Source: Halomonas qaidamensis
GTDB lineage: Bacteria > Pseudomonadota > Gammaproteobacteria > Pseudomonadales > Halomonadaceae
Direction: 5' to 3'
Length of the DNA stretch: 64,000 nt
Assembly: GCF_025917315.1 (NCBI RefSeq)
Contig: NZ_CP080627.1
Location: forward strand, 3,348,001-3,412,000
Each line of letters opens with the position of its first letter. Position 1 is the stretch's first letter. The notes under the pieces were generated by a model that searched no databases, was not told the DNA's origin, and saw nothing but the letters and a program-made list of their open reading frames with translations. The position numbers were made by a program, and so were the translations under genes. Shown piece after piece: positions 25,988 through 34,535 of this stretch.

Positions 25988-26303
25988 TTCATGGCTAGAC
26001 AGCGATTTTAAGCAGGCTCTCTTCCACACATAACTGATACGCTTGAAACACTACTAATGGCTGGGTATAGCTGCACAAATTTCCAAATGATCAACTACAT
26101 CAACGATACCCTAGCCAAGAATGGTTTTCATAATAACTTCTAGAGTAACCAAGCACATAAAATATCATATTCACTATAGGCGATCCGCGTTACGTTTGCC
26201 TCGTTCAGTTATTTTGCGAGCGCTCCGTCATGAGCGGGTTTAGTTAATGCAGCGATATGATACTTCCTACGATACGGATACTTTGCACCTCGCTTTACAG
26301 TAG

Positions 26304-26744
26304 CAAGAAAGCTGTCGAGACACACGGCAGATGCGCCAGCTCGTTTCCCAACGTTTACAAAACCCTGCCCCATTACCTTGTGTATGGTCACATAGTGATC
26401 TGCACCGACAAAAGTACGCCATAGACCACTGCTTTCCTTGGGCACGTTGGAACAACAACGATTTATGGAATCTACTGCCAACAACGGAAAAAGCCAAACA
26501 AGCGAAATCGGATTGATTGCCTGCTGCTGACGTAATGCAGAGAGCTAAGCTGGATATTTTACACTGGTGACAATGTCTCGATGACAGCGCAACGATCTGC
26601 CAGCAGTTTCGTAATGAAGCAACCGTTGCGCTACCGCTTGCTACACCAACGTCACCTCTGGATGAGATTTTCAATAGCGCGTTATTGCAACGCCAACGAT
26701 TGAAGGCAAATCAGCAGTTAGCAGAATGGGTGGGCATTACCTAA
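26304..26744 (+). pseudogene. Dead HNH endonuclease gene with two in-frame TGA codons
   Basis: The plus-strand frame holds a recognisable HNH nuclease domain: CVWSHSDLHRQKYAIDHCFP, then WARWNNNDLWNLLPTTEKAK (conserved DHCxPWxxWxxNDLWNLxPTxxxxNxxK pattern with both catalytic His/Asn regions). It continues LPAADVMQRAKLDILHW, QCLDDSATICQQF and a helical tail to a TAA at 26742. Two TGA codons interrupt it (26514, where the family usually has Arg of KSDRLP, and 26568 after DILHW), and a TAG at 26301 closes it at the left. No start codon with a ribosome-binding site precedes it; the nearest ATG is 26331. Everything but the stops looks well preserved, so inactivation may be recent. Confidence 0.7.
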
Positions 26745-26823
26745 TGATGGGTATACCCAACGTTGTGCCTTGAAATAGCCGAACGTCATTCAGAAAGTGT
26801 CAGCCTCAGCGATGGGAAAACAA

Positions 26824-26851
26824 AAGGGCTTACGCGTTAACGTAAGCCCTT
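26824..26851 (-). terminator. Intrinsic terminator of the tRNA-Arg gene
   Basis: AAGGGCTTACG (26824-26834) and CGTAAGCCCTT (26841-26851) form a perfect 11-bp stem with a six-base loop. Read on the minus strand, it is followed by TTTTGTTTT, and it begins eight bases after the tRNA 3' end. Confidence 0.85.
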
Positions 26852-26859
26852 GATATGTT

Positions 26860-26936
26860 TGGCGCGCCCGGTAGGAATTGAACCTACGACCTTCGGCTTC
26901 GGAGGCCGACACTCTATCCAACTGAGCTACGGGCGC
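26860..26936 (-). tRNA. tRNA-Arg(CCG), with encoded CCA
   Basis: The minus strand folds as a cloverleaf: acceptor GCGCCCG/CGGGCGC, D-stem GCTC/GAGT, anticodon stem TCGGC/GCCGA around the loop CTCCGAA (anticodon CCG) and T-stem GTAGG/CCTAC with TTCAATT loop. The discriminator is G and the terminal CCA is encoded (26860-26862). A terminator follows directly. The variable loop is short, as for class I tRNAs. Confidence 0.96.
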
Positions 26937-27079
26937 TTTGGGTGCGTATCGTACCCGTGTGGGCGCGCTGTGTCCAGTTGCCTTGCGGTTTTACAGCCGC
27001 TTTGATTGACCGTTTTCGTCTCTCTGGTGCATGCTTTCGAAGCACTGCCAATCCTTAGTAAAACTGGGAACACACTATA

Positions 27080-28078
27080 ATGAAAACTTTTGCACGTAAC
27101 ACGCTGGCATTGGGCATTTCACTGGCGCTGGTAAGCGCTGCGAACGCCGCTGATTTTGCTGATATGGACCCCGTCACCCTGCGCTTGGCCCACGTGGTCA
27201 ACGAGCAAGATGGCTTCCATATCGCTGCTACCAAGTTTGAAGAACTGGTGGAAGAACGCACCGAAGGCAAGGTCAACATCGAGATCTACCCTAACGCCTC
27301 ATTAGGTGACGAACGCACGCTGCTGGAAGGTATGCAGATCGGCACGGTGGATATGGGGGTGATTACCAACGGGCCGGTGGCTAATTTTGTGGAAGAGATG
27401 GCGGTCTTTGAACTGCCGTTCCTGTTCCCTTCACCAGAAGCCGCTTATGGCGTGCTGGATGGCCCCATTGGCCAGGAGCTGCTGGATAAGCTGTCTGACG
27501 TGAACCTGAAAGGCTTAGCCTACGCTGAGCGCGGCTTCCGCAACCTGACCAACAGCGAGCGGGCGGTGAATTCACCGGAAGACCTGGATGGCCTGCGTAT
27601 TCGCGTGATGGAAAACCCGGTGTACACCGATACCTTCCGTGAGCTGGGCGCTAACGCTATTCCCATGGCGTGGACAGAAGCACTGACCGCCATGCAGCAG
27701 GGCACCATCGACGGTCAGGAAAATCCGGTGAACGTGATCCATTCATTCAAGCTGGATGAAACCCAGAACTACATGACCCTTTCCCGACATACATACGCCC
27801 CGGCCATTTTTGTAATGGGCATGCCCGTTTGGAACCAACTGCCAGAACAGACACAAACCGTACTGAAAGAAGCTGCCCAAGAAGCCGCCGAGCATGAGCG
27901 CCAAGTGAACGCCGATATGGAAGCCGACCAACTGGCGGCGCTGCGCGAAGCGGGTATGGAAATCAACGAGACACCGGATATGGAAGCCTTCCAAACAGCC
28001 GTAGCGCCTGTATATGAGAAGTACGGCGAGCAGTTTGGTGACTACCTGCCACGCATTCGGGAGGCGCTGAATCAGTGA
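27080..28078 (+). CDS. TRAP transporter substrate-binding protein (DctP family)
   Basis: A 332-residue periplasmic receptor with signal peptide (MKTFARNTLALGISLALVSAANA). DctP-family landmarks are LRLAHVVNEQDGFHIAATKFEE, LLEGMQIGTVDMG, FELPFLF, KGLAYAERGFRNLTN and the Arg/Asn contact region LRIRVMENPVY. This Arg pairs with the carboxylate of organic-acid ligands. It captures the substrate and hands it to the membrane pair encoded next, with which it overlaps by one base (TGATG). Ligand identity (C4-dicarboxylate, uronate or other) cannot be read. Confidence 0.93.
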   Translation: MKTFARNTLALGISLALVSAANAADFADMDPVTLRLAHVVNEQDGFHIAATKFEELVEERTEGKVNIEIYPNASLGDERTLLEGMQIGTVDMGVITNGPVANFVEEMAVFELPFLFPSPEAAYGVLDGPIGQELLDKLSDVNLKGLAYAERGFRNLTNSERAVNSPEDLDGLRIRVMENPVYTDTFRELGANAIPMAWTEALTAMQQGTIDGQENPVNVIHSFKLDETQNYMTLSRHTYAPAIFVMGMPVWNQLPEQTQTVLKEAAQEAAEHERQVNADMEADQLAALREAGMEINETPDMEAFQTAVAPVYEKYGEQFGDYLPRIREALNQ

Positions 28079-28602
28079 TGGCCTTTGCACAGCCTCTTTT
28101 GACGCTGCTGCAACGCATTGAACGCGGGCTGGATGCCATCATCCGGCCCGTGGTGTTTGCGGGCATGGCAGCATTGATTGGCGTGATTACTCTGCAGATT
28201 GTGTCGCGAGTGCTGTTCAGCGCCGTCGGCTGGACGGAAGAGGTCGCGCGCTTTCTGCTGGTGTGGATTACGTTTTTAGCCAGCACGCTGGCGTTCCAGC
28301 GCGGGCGGCATATCGCAGTGACTTTTGCCGTGGATGCGCTTCCTCTGTCCTTACGCAAGCTGGCACGTTTGGCGGCGCTGGCAGTGGTGCTGGCGTTTAT
28401 GATTGCGCTAATCGTGATTGGCTACCGCTATATGCAGGTGCAAAGTTTTCAGAAGTCCGCCTCGCTGCGGCTTTCGATGACCTACGTTTACGCGGTGATC
28501 CCGCTTTCTGCGGCCATTATGGCGTGGTACGCCCTGGTGGATATGATTGACGTGCTGGTGAACGGTGAGCCAACGGCCTCTGCTCCGGAGGCGTCGCTAT
28601 GA
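28078..28602 (+). CDS. TRAP transporter small membrane subunit (DctQ family)
   Basis: A 174-residue protein with four membrane helices and the DctQ-typical mid segment GWTEEVARFLLVWITFLAST followed by FQRGRHIAV. The ATG at 28078 overlaps the stop of the receptor gene; a GTG three bases earlier would add one residue. It forms a complex with the large subunit and links it to the periplasmic receptor. A four-base overlap couples it to the next gene. Confidence 0.93.
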   Translation: MAFAQPLLTLLQRIERGLDAIIRPVVFAGMAALIGVITLQIVSRVLFSAVGWTEEVARFLLVWITFLASTLAFQRGRHIAVTFAVDALPLSLRKLARLAALAVVLAFMIALIVIGYRYMQVQSFQKSASLRLSMTYVYAVIPLSAAIMAWYALVDMIDVLVNGEPTASAPEASL

Positions 28603-29861
28603 CCCTAGTGCTGTTCGGGCTGTTCTTCCTGTTTATGCTGCTGGGCGTGCCGATTGCCTTTGCAATTGGCGCAAGCACGCTTTATGCGCTGTACCAGTCG
28701 GGCGTGCCACTGATGGTGGTCACCCAGCAGATGTTCCAGGGCATTAACTCGTTTGCCCTGGTCGCTATCCCGATGTTTATTCTGGCCGGTGACTTAATGG
28801 CCCAGGGTAAGGTCAGCGAGCGGTTGGTAAGCTTTGCCGATTCGCTAGTCGGCTTTATGCGTGGCGGGCTTTCGATTGTATCGGTGATGGCGGGCATGTT
28901 TTTCGCGGCTATCTCTGGCTCTGGCGCAGCAACCACCGCTGCGGTGGGTTCAAGCCTGGTGCCAGAACTTAAGCGTAAAGGTTACGACCCCGCTTCGGCG
29001 GCCAGCTTAATTGCTGCCAGCGGCACGATTGGCGTGGTGATTCCTCCCTCGGTGCCGATGATTATCTACGCGGTGATTGCTCAGCAGTCGGTTTCAAAGC
29101 TGTTTTTGAACGGCTTTTTGCCGGGGCTGGCTATGGGGCTGGGGCTAATGGCGATTGCCATCACTCAGGCCTATAAGCGTCAGTACCCCAAAGGCACACC
29201 GCTGTCACTGCCTACCATTTGGCGCACGCTAAAAGCGGCTAGCTGGGGGCTGATGACGCCGGTGATTATTTTGGGCGGTATCTTCTCGGGAATCTTCACG
29301 CCTTCGGAAGCAGCGGTGGTGGCGGTTAACTACGCGCTGCTGGTATCACTGTTTGTGTACCGGGATTTAACCCTGCCCCAGGTGTATAAGCTGCTGATTC
29401 GCTCGGCGATGACCACCGCAGTCATTATGCTGGTAATTGCCATGTCGGCAGTACTCAGCTGGACGCTTTCAAGCTGGCAGGTACCCGGCGCGATAGCCCA
29501 AGCAGTGTTGTCGCTTTCCACTAACCCCTACGTGATTATGCTGCTGGTCGTGGCCGTGATTCTGCTCACGGGGGTATTTATCGAGACCGCCAGCGCCTTG
29601 ATTATTCTTACCCCAGTGCTGCTACCGCTGGTGCTCCAGCTGGGAATCGACCCGATCCACTTTGGTTTGATTATTGTGGTGGGACTGTCAATTGGCATGA
29701 TTACCCCGCCAGTGGCAATCAACCTCTATGTGGCTTCGTCAGTCACTCAGCTACCGCTGGAGCGCATCACCCAGGCAATTATCCCGTATCTTTTAGGGCT
29801 AATTGGCGTGTTGCTATTGGTGGTTTATGTACCGATCCTGCTCGGCTGGTCGGGTAGTTAG
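28599..29861 (+). CDS. TRAP transporter large permease subunit (DctM family)
   Basis: A 420-residue polytopic protein (about 11-12 helices) that is the sodium-driven translocation subunit. Family signatures are FAISGSGAATTAAVGS, IAASGTIGVVIPPSVPMIIY, GGIFSGIFTPSEAAVVAV and GMITPPVAINLYVAS (the last two being the paired ion/substrate-binding loops). Lengths and order P-Q-M match a complete TRAP operon. A bidirectional hairpin follows at 29902-29927. Confidence 0.95.
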   Translation: MTLVLFGLFFLFMLLGVPIAFAIGASTLYALYQSGVPLMVVTQQMFQGINSFALVAIPMFILAGDLMAQGKVSERLVSFADSLVGFMRGGLSIVSVMAGMFFAAISGSGAATTAAVGSSLVPELKRKGYDPASAASLIAASGTIGVVIPPSVPMIIYAVIAQQSVSKLFLNGFLPGLAMGLGLMAIAITQAYKRQYPKGTPLSLPTIWRTLKAASWGLMTPVIILGGIFSGIFTPSEAAVVAVNYALLVSLFVYRDLTLPQVYKLLIRSAMTTAVIMLVIAMSAVLSWTLSSWQVPGAIAQAVLSLSTNPYVIMLLVVAVILLTGVFIETASALIILTPVLLPLVLQLGIDPIHFGLIIVVGLSIGMITPPVAINLYVASSVTQLPLERITQAIIPYLLGLIGVLLLVVYVPILLGWSGS

Positions 29862-29901
29862 CAAGACATTAACGCTGAGACGAAATGCGCTGATATGAAA
29901 A

Positions 29902-29927
29902 AAGGGGCTTGCCATGTGGCAGCCCCT
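29902..29927. terminator. Bidirectional terminator between TRAP operon and chemoreceptor gene
   Basis: AAGGGGCTtGCC and GGCAGCCCCTT pair around an ATGT loop (29902-29927). A-runs precede and T/C-rich bases follow, so it can serve both the TRAP operon and the convergent chemoreceptor gene. Confidence 0.75.
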
Positions 29928-30005
29928 TGTTCTACTTCACCTGTTGGCTACTGCTGGCTTTTTAACAACGTGTGTTTTCAGCCAGCAGTGAGCATAACGT
30001 AAGGC

Positions 30006-31793
30006 TTAGAACTCTTCCCAATCGTCGTCGCCTGCTTTAACAGGGGCTTGCTTAGAAGAGAGCGCGGGGCGCTTGAGTTCCTGGCGTGCACTTGGCGCAC
30101 CAGAATGCAGAGACTGACGCGGTTGATTTAACGCTGGCTGTGTCGATGAGGTTTGTGGATCATCGCCGCCAAGCACGAAGGAGTTGATCAACTCGTTAAG
30201 GTGTTCGGCATGGCGACGCATATCAGCAGCAGCGGCGGTAGACTCTTGTACCATGGCAGCGTTTTGCTGAGTCATGGTGTCCATTTCCGCAACGGCAGTG
30301 TTGATCTGGCCAATACCGCTACTCTGCTCCTTGGCGCCCGCACTAATCTCGCCGATCACATCGGTCACTTTGGAAACGCTTTCAACAATGTTACGCATGG
30401 TAGCGCCAGCGTTACGCACAAGCTCGGCACCAGCGTGGGTGTGCTTAACAGAGCTATCAATCAGCGTGCGAATCTCTTTTGATGCATCGCTAGAACGACT
30501 GGCAAGTGTGCGTACTTCTTGCGCAACCACCGCGAAGCCACGGCCATGTTCACCTGCCCGCGCAGCTTCCACCGACGCATTCAGCGCCAAAATATTGGTT
30601 TGGAAGGCAATCGCATCAATCATCGTGATGATATCGCTAATGCGCGACGCTGAATCATTGATGTCGTGCATCGTTCGCTCAACCTGACCCATGGCTTCTT
30701 CACCCTGGTGGGCCACTTCAGCGGTGGACTGAACCAGCTGATTAGCTTGCTGGGCGTTATCCGCACTGTGGTTTACGGTCGAGGTGATCTCTTCCATAGA
30801 GGCCGACGTTTCTTGCAGGTTAGCGGCAGCCTGTTCGGTGCGGGTAGCCAGCTCTTCTGAGCTATGGGACATCTCGCCTGCCGAGTGGTAAACACTGACA
30901 GTGCTACGACGCACGTCACGCAGGGTGTCCTGCATTCGTTCAACAAAGGCGTTGAACTGCACCGCAAGGTTACCCACTTCATCATTGCTTTCTACCGCTA
31001 GGCGGCGGGTAAGGTCACCACGGCCCTGAGCAATATCGTGCATGGCGCTAGCGGTGCGCTTAATCGGTCCTACGGTGCGGCGCACAAAACCAAATGCGAG
31101 CAGTGCTACTATCACAAATAAGACAGCACCCAACAAAATCGCAAACAGAATAGATTGGCGTAAATTGGCAGTAGCGGTAGCTTCCAGCTCGGCAACCGTC
31201 ACATCAACATCAGTGACATAAACACCAGCACCAATCATCCAGCCCCACTTTTCTAAACTCTCTACATACGAATGCTTAGGCTCAATCTCACGAGTACTTG
31301 GGTACTCCCATACGTAGCTATGGAAACCGCCGCCATTTTTAGCTACTTGAAGGATATCGCGAATAAGGTAGCTACCATCCGGCGTTCTTACGTCCATCAT
31401 GTTGGTCCCTTCGCGCTCTGGCGCAGGGGCTGTCACAATGTTGTTGCCCTCGAAATCATAGATAAAAACGTAGTTATTACCTTCAAAGCGCATCGCGCGC
31501 ACCAGCTCTGCTACCTGCTGTTTGGCTTCCTCATCGTTGGCACCTGCCCGTTCATAAATAGGCGAGATAGCGGTTGTCGCTACTTGCACAATGTCACGCA
31601 CCGCGTGGCGGCGCTCTTCAATCAGCAGCTCGCGCTGGTTTGCCAACGTATCGCGGGTGTTTTGAGTACGCTCATAGGCGTTAAACGCAACTAATCCCAC
31701 GGTCACCATAAAAAGAGGCAGTAGCACAAGAGTGAGCACTTTAGCTTGTAAGCTAAGGCTTCGTTTTTTCGTAGTCGAAGGAGCAGTGGCCAT
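30006..31793 (-). CDS. Methyl-accepting chemotaxis protein with sCache sensor
   Basis: A 595-residue chemoreceptor with a membrane helix (about 14-36) and a periplasmic single-Cache domain (about 40-200; [27 protein letters not shown]). A second membrane helix (about 210-230), HAMP and a long signalling coiled coil follow, with the tip [20 protein letters not shown] and [15 protein letters not shown]. The C-terminus ends DDDWEEF, which matches the pentapeptide docking tail (xWxxF) that tethers CheR and CheB, so it is probably an adaptation-competent major receptor. Cache domains of this kind often bind organic acids; the adjacent TRAP importer may share its ligand. Confidence 0.95.
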   Translation of the reverse strand: MATAPSTTKKRSLSLQAKVLTLVLLPLFMVTVGLVAFNAYERTQNTRDTLANQRELLIEERRHAVRDIVQVATTAISPIYERAGANDEEAKQQVAELVRAMRFEGNNYVFIYDFEGNNIVTAPAPEREGTNMMDVRTPDGSYLIRDILQVAKNGGGFHSYVWEYPSTREIEPKHSYVESLEKWGWMIGAGVYVTDVDVTVAELEATATANLRQSILFAILLGAVLFVIVALLAFGFVRRTVGPIKRTASAMHDIAQGRGDLTRRLAVESNDEVGNLAVQFNAFVERMQDTLRDVRRSTVSVYHSAGEMSHSSEELATRTEQAAANLQETSASMEEITSTVNHSADNAQQANQLVQSTAEVAHQGEEAMGQVERTMHDINDSASRISDIITMIDAIAFQTNILALNASVEAARAGEHGRGFAVVAQEVRTLASRSSDASKEIRTLIDSSVKHTHAGAELVRNAGATMRNIVESVSKVTDVIGEISAGAKEQSSGIGQINTAVAEMDTMTQQNAAMVQESTAAAADMRRHAEHLNELINSFVLGGDDPQTSSTQPALNQPRQSLHSGAPSARQELKRPALSSKQAPVKAGDDDWEEF

Positions 31794-32411
31794 TCAGGTT
31801 TCTCTGTAGGTCGTAGGAAAAATTTTAGTAATATTGTGCAGTTACTATCGACCTAACAAGGATTAACTTTAGCCAATTATTGTTCTTTTTTTAGGGTGCT
31901 CAGATTGACAGACTGACGTTTATGGCCTGCTTATCCAGATAGAAACCTCTTCAAAAGGTAGAAGCTCAGCATCTGTGCCTTTTTCATGTTGCGTAACGGC
32001 ACCTCGCCCAAACTTACCCAATTGAAACATATGCTTATCTGACTAGCTGTGATTTAGTTTTCAAGCTAAACCAGAAGACAGCCAGCGCCCTTCACTGCCT
32101 CATTATCGGTTAAGCCACGGACATCCATGCAAGTGCCGCATAGCAGTACCTACCCCAACAACACATCGAGAAGCGGAGTTGAATGTGTCCCGGCTACATC
32201 GGATACACCCACTTTTTGTTTCTTAACAGTTAAGAAACGCTCAAACTCGTTATTTCATAACCTACGTTAAGGTTATCTTTCGGCTATCCGTTCACTGTAG
32301 GTGGGTGGTGGCCAGGGACGGCCCGTTTTTAGCAAGCAGCTAGCCACCTCAGTTTTGCCTGCACTGCCCCTATTAACTAGTGGGGCAGTGCAGTAACCAC
32401 CTTTTCAATGC
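31794..32411. other. 618-bp gene-free stretch with three inverted repeats
   Basis: No coding frame was credible. It contains GTTTCTTAA-CAG-TTAAGAAAC (32218-32238, 9-bp arms), ATAACCT-N6-AGGTTAT (32257-32276, 7-bp arms) and the 11-bp hairpin at 32360-32392. The first two could be protein-binding operators or small hairpins. The left end carries the chemoreceptor promoter. Confidence 0.5.
32360..32392 (-). terminator. Hairpin at the 3' end of the urease operon
   Basis: TGCACTGCCCC (32360-32370) pairs perfectly with GGGGCAGTGCA (32382-32392) around an 11-base loop, 20 bp beyond the ureG stop codon on the minus strand. There is no following T-tract, so it may need Rho or act to stabilise the mRNA 3' end. 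Confidence 0.6.
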
Positions 32412-33044
32412 TTATGCCGTCGCCACCTGGGGCCGACGTTCATCCAACATGCCTTTATCAAGAATAAAACGGATGATCTCCTCAAGCCCAACACCATCGT
32501 AGAGATTGGTAAACACAAAGGGGCGTTCGCCGCGCATTTTCTTCGAATCCCGCTCCATTACCTCCAACGAAGCATGCACCTGCTCGGCAATATCGATTTT
32601 GTTGATAATCAACAGATCTGACTTGGTAATGCCTGGCCCGCCTTTACGGGGAATTTTATCGCCTGCGGAAACGTCAATCACGTACAGCGTGAGATCGGAA
32701 AGCTCAGGACTGAAGGTGGCCGATAGGTTATCGCCACCAGACTCTACCAGCACCAGTTCTAGTTTTGGGTGGCGGGCGTGTAGCTCATCGATGGCCGCCA
32801 AGTTCATCGAAGCGTCTTCGCGGATGGCGGTATGCGGGCAGCCGCCGGTTTCCACACCCAGGATGCGGTCAGCGGCCAGTGCGTTGTGTTTGAGCAGAAA
32901 GTCAGCGTCTTCACGAGTGTAGATGTCGTTGGTCACGACGGCGATATCGTAATAATCGCGGAGTGCCGAACAGAGCTGCTTGAGCAGTGCGGTTTTACCG
33001 GACCCCACTGGCCCACCCACGCCTACACGTAAACAGTGCGTCAT
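32412..33044 (-). CDS. ureG: Urease accessory GTPase UreG
   Basis: A 210-residue SIMIBI-class GTPase that drives nickel insertion into urease with UreD, UreF and UreE. The P-loop reads [14 protein letters not shown], followed by [13 protein letters not shown], the metal-binding Cys-Pro-His motif ([13 protein letters not shown]), [14 protein letters not shown] and the guanine-specificity motif NKID. All are at expected positions. It is the last gene of the ureA-B-C-E-F-G unit, 24 bp after ureF. Confidence 0.97.
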   Translation of the reverse strand: MTHCLRVGVGGPVGSGKTALLKQLCSALRDYYDIAVVTNDIYTREDADFLLKHNALAADRILGVETGGCPHTAIREDASMNLAAIDELHARHPKLELVLVESGGDNLSATFSPELSDLTLYVIDVSAGDKIPRKGGPGITKSDLLIINKIDIAEQVHASLEVMERDSKKMRGERPFVFTNLYDGVGLEEIIRFILDKGMLDERRPQVATA

Positions 33045-33068
33045 TATTTTCTCCTAATAGATAAACGT

Positions 33069-33791
33069 TTAACTTCTAAACAAGCGTGAATATTGCGTTT
33101 CGTGCAGAGCGCTTGCCAGCGCCACGCCGGGCAGTATCGGGCCAAGATCGTCATCGTCGAGCAATAGTGCTTGGTCGACAGCGGCCACCAGTTCACCGCG
33201 CAGCTGTTCAATAACGCGCTGAGCGGCGGTATGGCCTAGGGGCAGTGCTTTGCAGGCTACTGCCAGTTGGTTTTCCAGCCACGCCCAGCCAAACCCTAAC
33301 AGCGCCTGACGCGGGGGCACGCCACGCATATGGGCAGCATAGCTAAATAGCGTCACGTAGCCTGCCTGGGTAGGTAATAAAGGCGGCAGAAAGTCTTCAC
33401 TTTGCTCATCCTGGCGGGGCAGTAAGTCCAGGCTGCCTAACAGGCGCTTAAGTGAAGCACCCAGGCGGCTATCCTCAGCCGCTAGTTCAGCGGTTTCGCG
33501 GGTGGCTGCCAACCACTCGTCCCACTGGGCTATTGCATCGCTGTCCTGCTGCTCAAAGGCGGTGTACAAGCGCGCGATCAGCGGCAGTTCACAGCGGGTT
33601 AGGCCATCTTCCAATACGCCAGAAAGCCACTCAGAAAGGCTTTTTTCATCACTTACCCAGCCTAGCTCAAAGGCACTTTCTAACCCTTGGGAAAACGCAA
33701 AGGCACCGATGGGCAGCGCGGGGCTGACCAGTTGCATTAGCCCTAGCAGGGCTAAGTCATGGTTTTCTGGTAAGGCACGTTCAGTGGGCAT
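33069..33791 (-). CDS. ureF: Urease accessory protein UreF
   Basis: The frame is open to 33887, but the upstream part is the shadow of the His-rich end of ureE. The ATG at 33791 (MPTERALPENHD) overlaps the ureE stop by 11 bp and gives 240 residues. The all-helical UreF signatures LLGLMQLVSPALPIGAFAFS and SQGLESAFELGWV are present. UreF forms the UreD-F-G complex that gates GTP-dependent nickel delivery. Confidence 0.94.
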   Translation of the reverse strand: MPTERALPENHDLALLGLMQLVSPALPIGAFAFSQGLESAFELGWVSDEKSLSEWLSGVLEDGLTRCELPLIARLYTAFEQQDSDAIAQWDEWLAATRETAELAAEDSRLGASLKRLLGSLDLLPRQDEQSEDFLPPLLPTQAGYVTLFSYAAHMRGVPPRQALLGFGWAWLENQLAVACKALPLGHTAAQRVIEQLRGELVAAVDQALLLDDDDLGPILPGVALASALHETQYSRLFRS

Positions 33792-34329
33792 GATGATGCC
33801 CATGCGTGTGTGAATGATCATGCGGATGCTCATGGTCGTGGGAGTGCCCATGACCATGAGAATGCCCGTGAGAATGCCCGCCGCCACCTACTTGGTTATA
33901 GGCGCCAGGTTCTGGGTCGAAGGTGGCGTTGTGATGCTCAAGCTCAGCCCCCAGTAATTCCGCCAGCTCTTCTAGCACATGGTCGGGGGGGAAACGCACC
34001 CAGCCGCCCTTCTCGTCTTCGCCCAGCGCTAACTGTACATGGCGATTGCCAAGATGATATGCCAGCCGTGCAAGGGGTAAGCCGGTGCTAACTCGCGCGG
34101 TCACCACCGGCTCGATGGCAGCGCGTATGCGCACCACCTCGCCACTTTCAGCTTTTAAGCCTTCGCCATCGCGCAGCACCGGGCCACGGTCTAGAAACAG
34201 GCCCAACACTTGGCCGCTGTCGCTGACCGCTTTTAAGCGCCCGCGAATGCGCAGCTCAAAGGGCAGCGTCAGCGTGTCGCTGGCGGCGCGCTCTTCCACC
34301 GGCCCTAAACGTTCTATCAGTTTCAGCAT
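33781..34329 (-). CDS. ureE: Urease nickel metallochaperone UreE with His-rich tail
   Basis: A 182-residue protein. The N-terminal peptide-binding-like domain reads LTLPFELRIRGRLKAVSDSG and GLFLDRGPVLRDGE, and the nickel-binding domain reads LAYHLGNRHVQL with the conserved His. The C-terminal ~30 residues are a His tail in HSHGHSHGHGHSH-like steps that binds several Ni ions. On the DNA this appears as a CAT-rich repeat near 33790-33880. It is separated from ureC by 206 bp that carry a palindromic element, unlike the tight spacing of the other urease genes. Confidence 0.95.
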   Translation of the reverse strand: MLKLIERLGPVEERAASDTLTLPFELRIRGRLKAVSDSGQVLGLFLDRGPVLRDGEGLKAESGEVVRIRAAIEPVVTARVSTGLPLARLAYHLGNRHVQLALGEDEKGGWVRFPPDHVLEELAELLGAELEHHNATFDPEPGAYNQVGGGGHSHGHSHGHGHSHDHEHPHDHSHTHGHHHAH

Positions 34330-34363
34330 CTCTACCGTCCTTTCGCTATCTATGAGGCTGTGC

Positions 34364-34506
34364 CGGGGGTAGGCCTACGAGAGGGCGCTGTGAATACATC
34401 CCTGTACGCTACTTTTGCCATCTGACCTCCATGGATGGAGGAAATGCCGGAAATGTAGGGAACATTTTCCGGCCATGGCAAAAGACCCTCTCTTCGACCT
34501 CCCCCG
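34364..34506. repeat. 143-bp palindromic element inserted between ureC and ureE
   Basis: Nested inverted repeats span nearly the whole spacer. The outer arms are 34364-34385 with 34486-34506 (CGGGGG...GAGAGGG pairing with CCCTCTC...CCCCCG). The middle arms CTTTTGCCAT (34412-34421) and ATGGCAAAAG (34475-34484) are perfect over 10 bp. An inner pair GCCGGAAATGT/ACATTTTCCGGC (about 34446-34473) has one bulge. The compact symmetrical build, with no coding frame, resembles a dispersed palindromic repeat (REP/BIME- or MITE-like) of the chromosome. It does not recur in this window. Confidence 0.6.
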
Positions 34507-34535
34507 TCACCTCTACCTAAATGAAATAGCCCCAA

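Noticed and set aside
26331..26744. Possible recoding (selenocysteine or Trp) of the two TGA codons in the HNH frame
   Set aside because: No SECIS-like hairpin was evident after either codon, and at the first site the family typically has Arg, not Cys or Trp. A pseudogene is simpler.
30274..30687. Long frames antisense to the chemoreceptor, urease and cydA genes
   Set aside because: They are mirror frames of strongly biased coding sequence, with no start signals and no recognisable domains.
33790..33885. CAT-rich short tandem repeat
   Set aside because: It is the coding sequence of the His-rich nickel-binding tail of UreE, not a separate repeat element.
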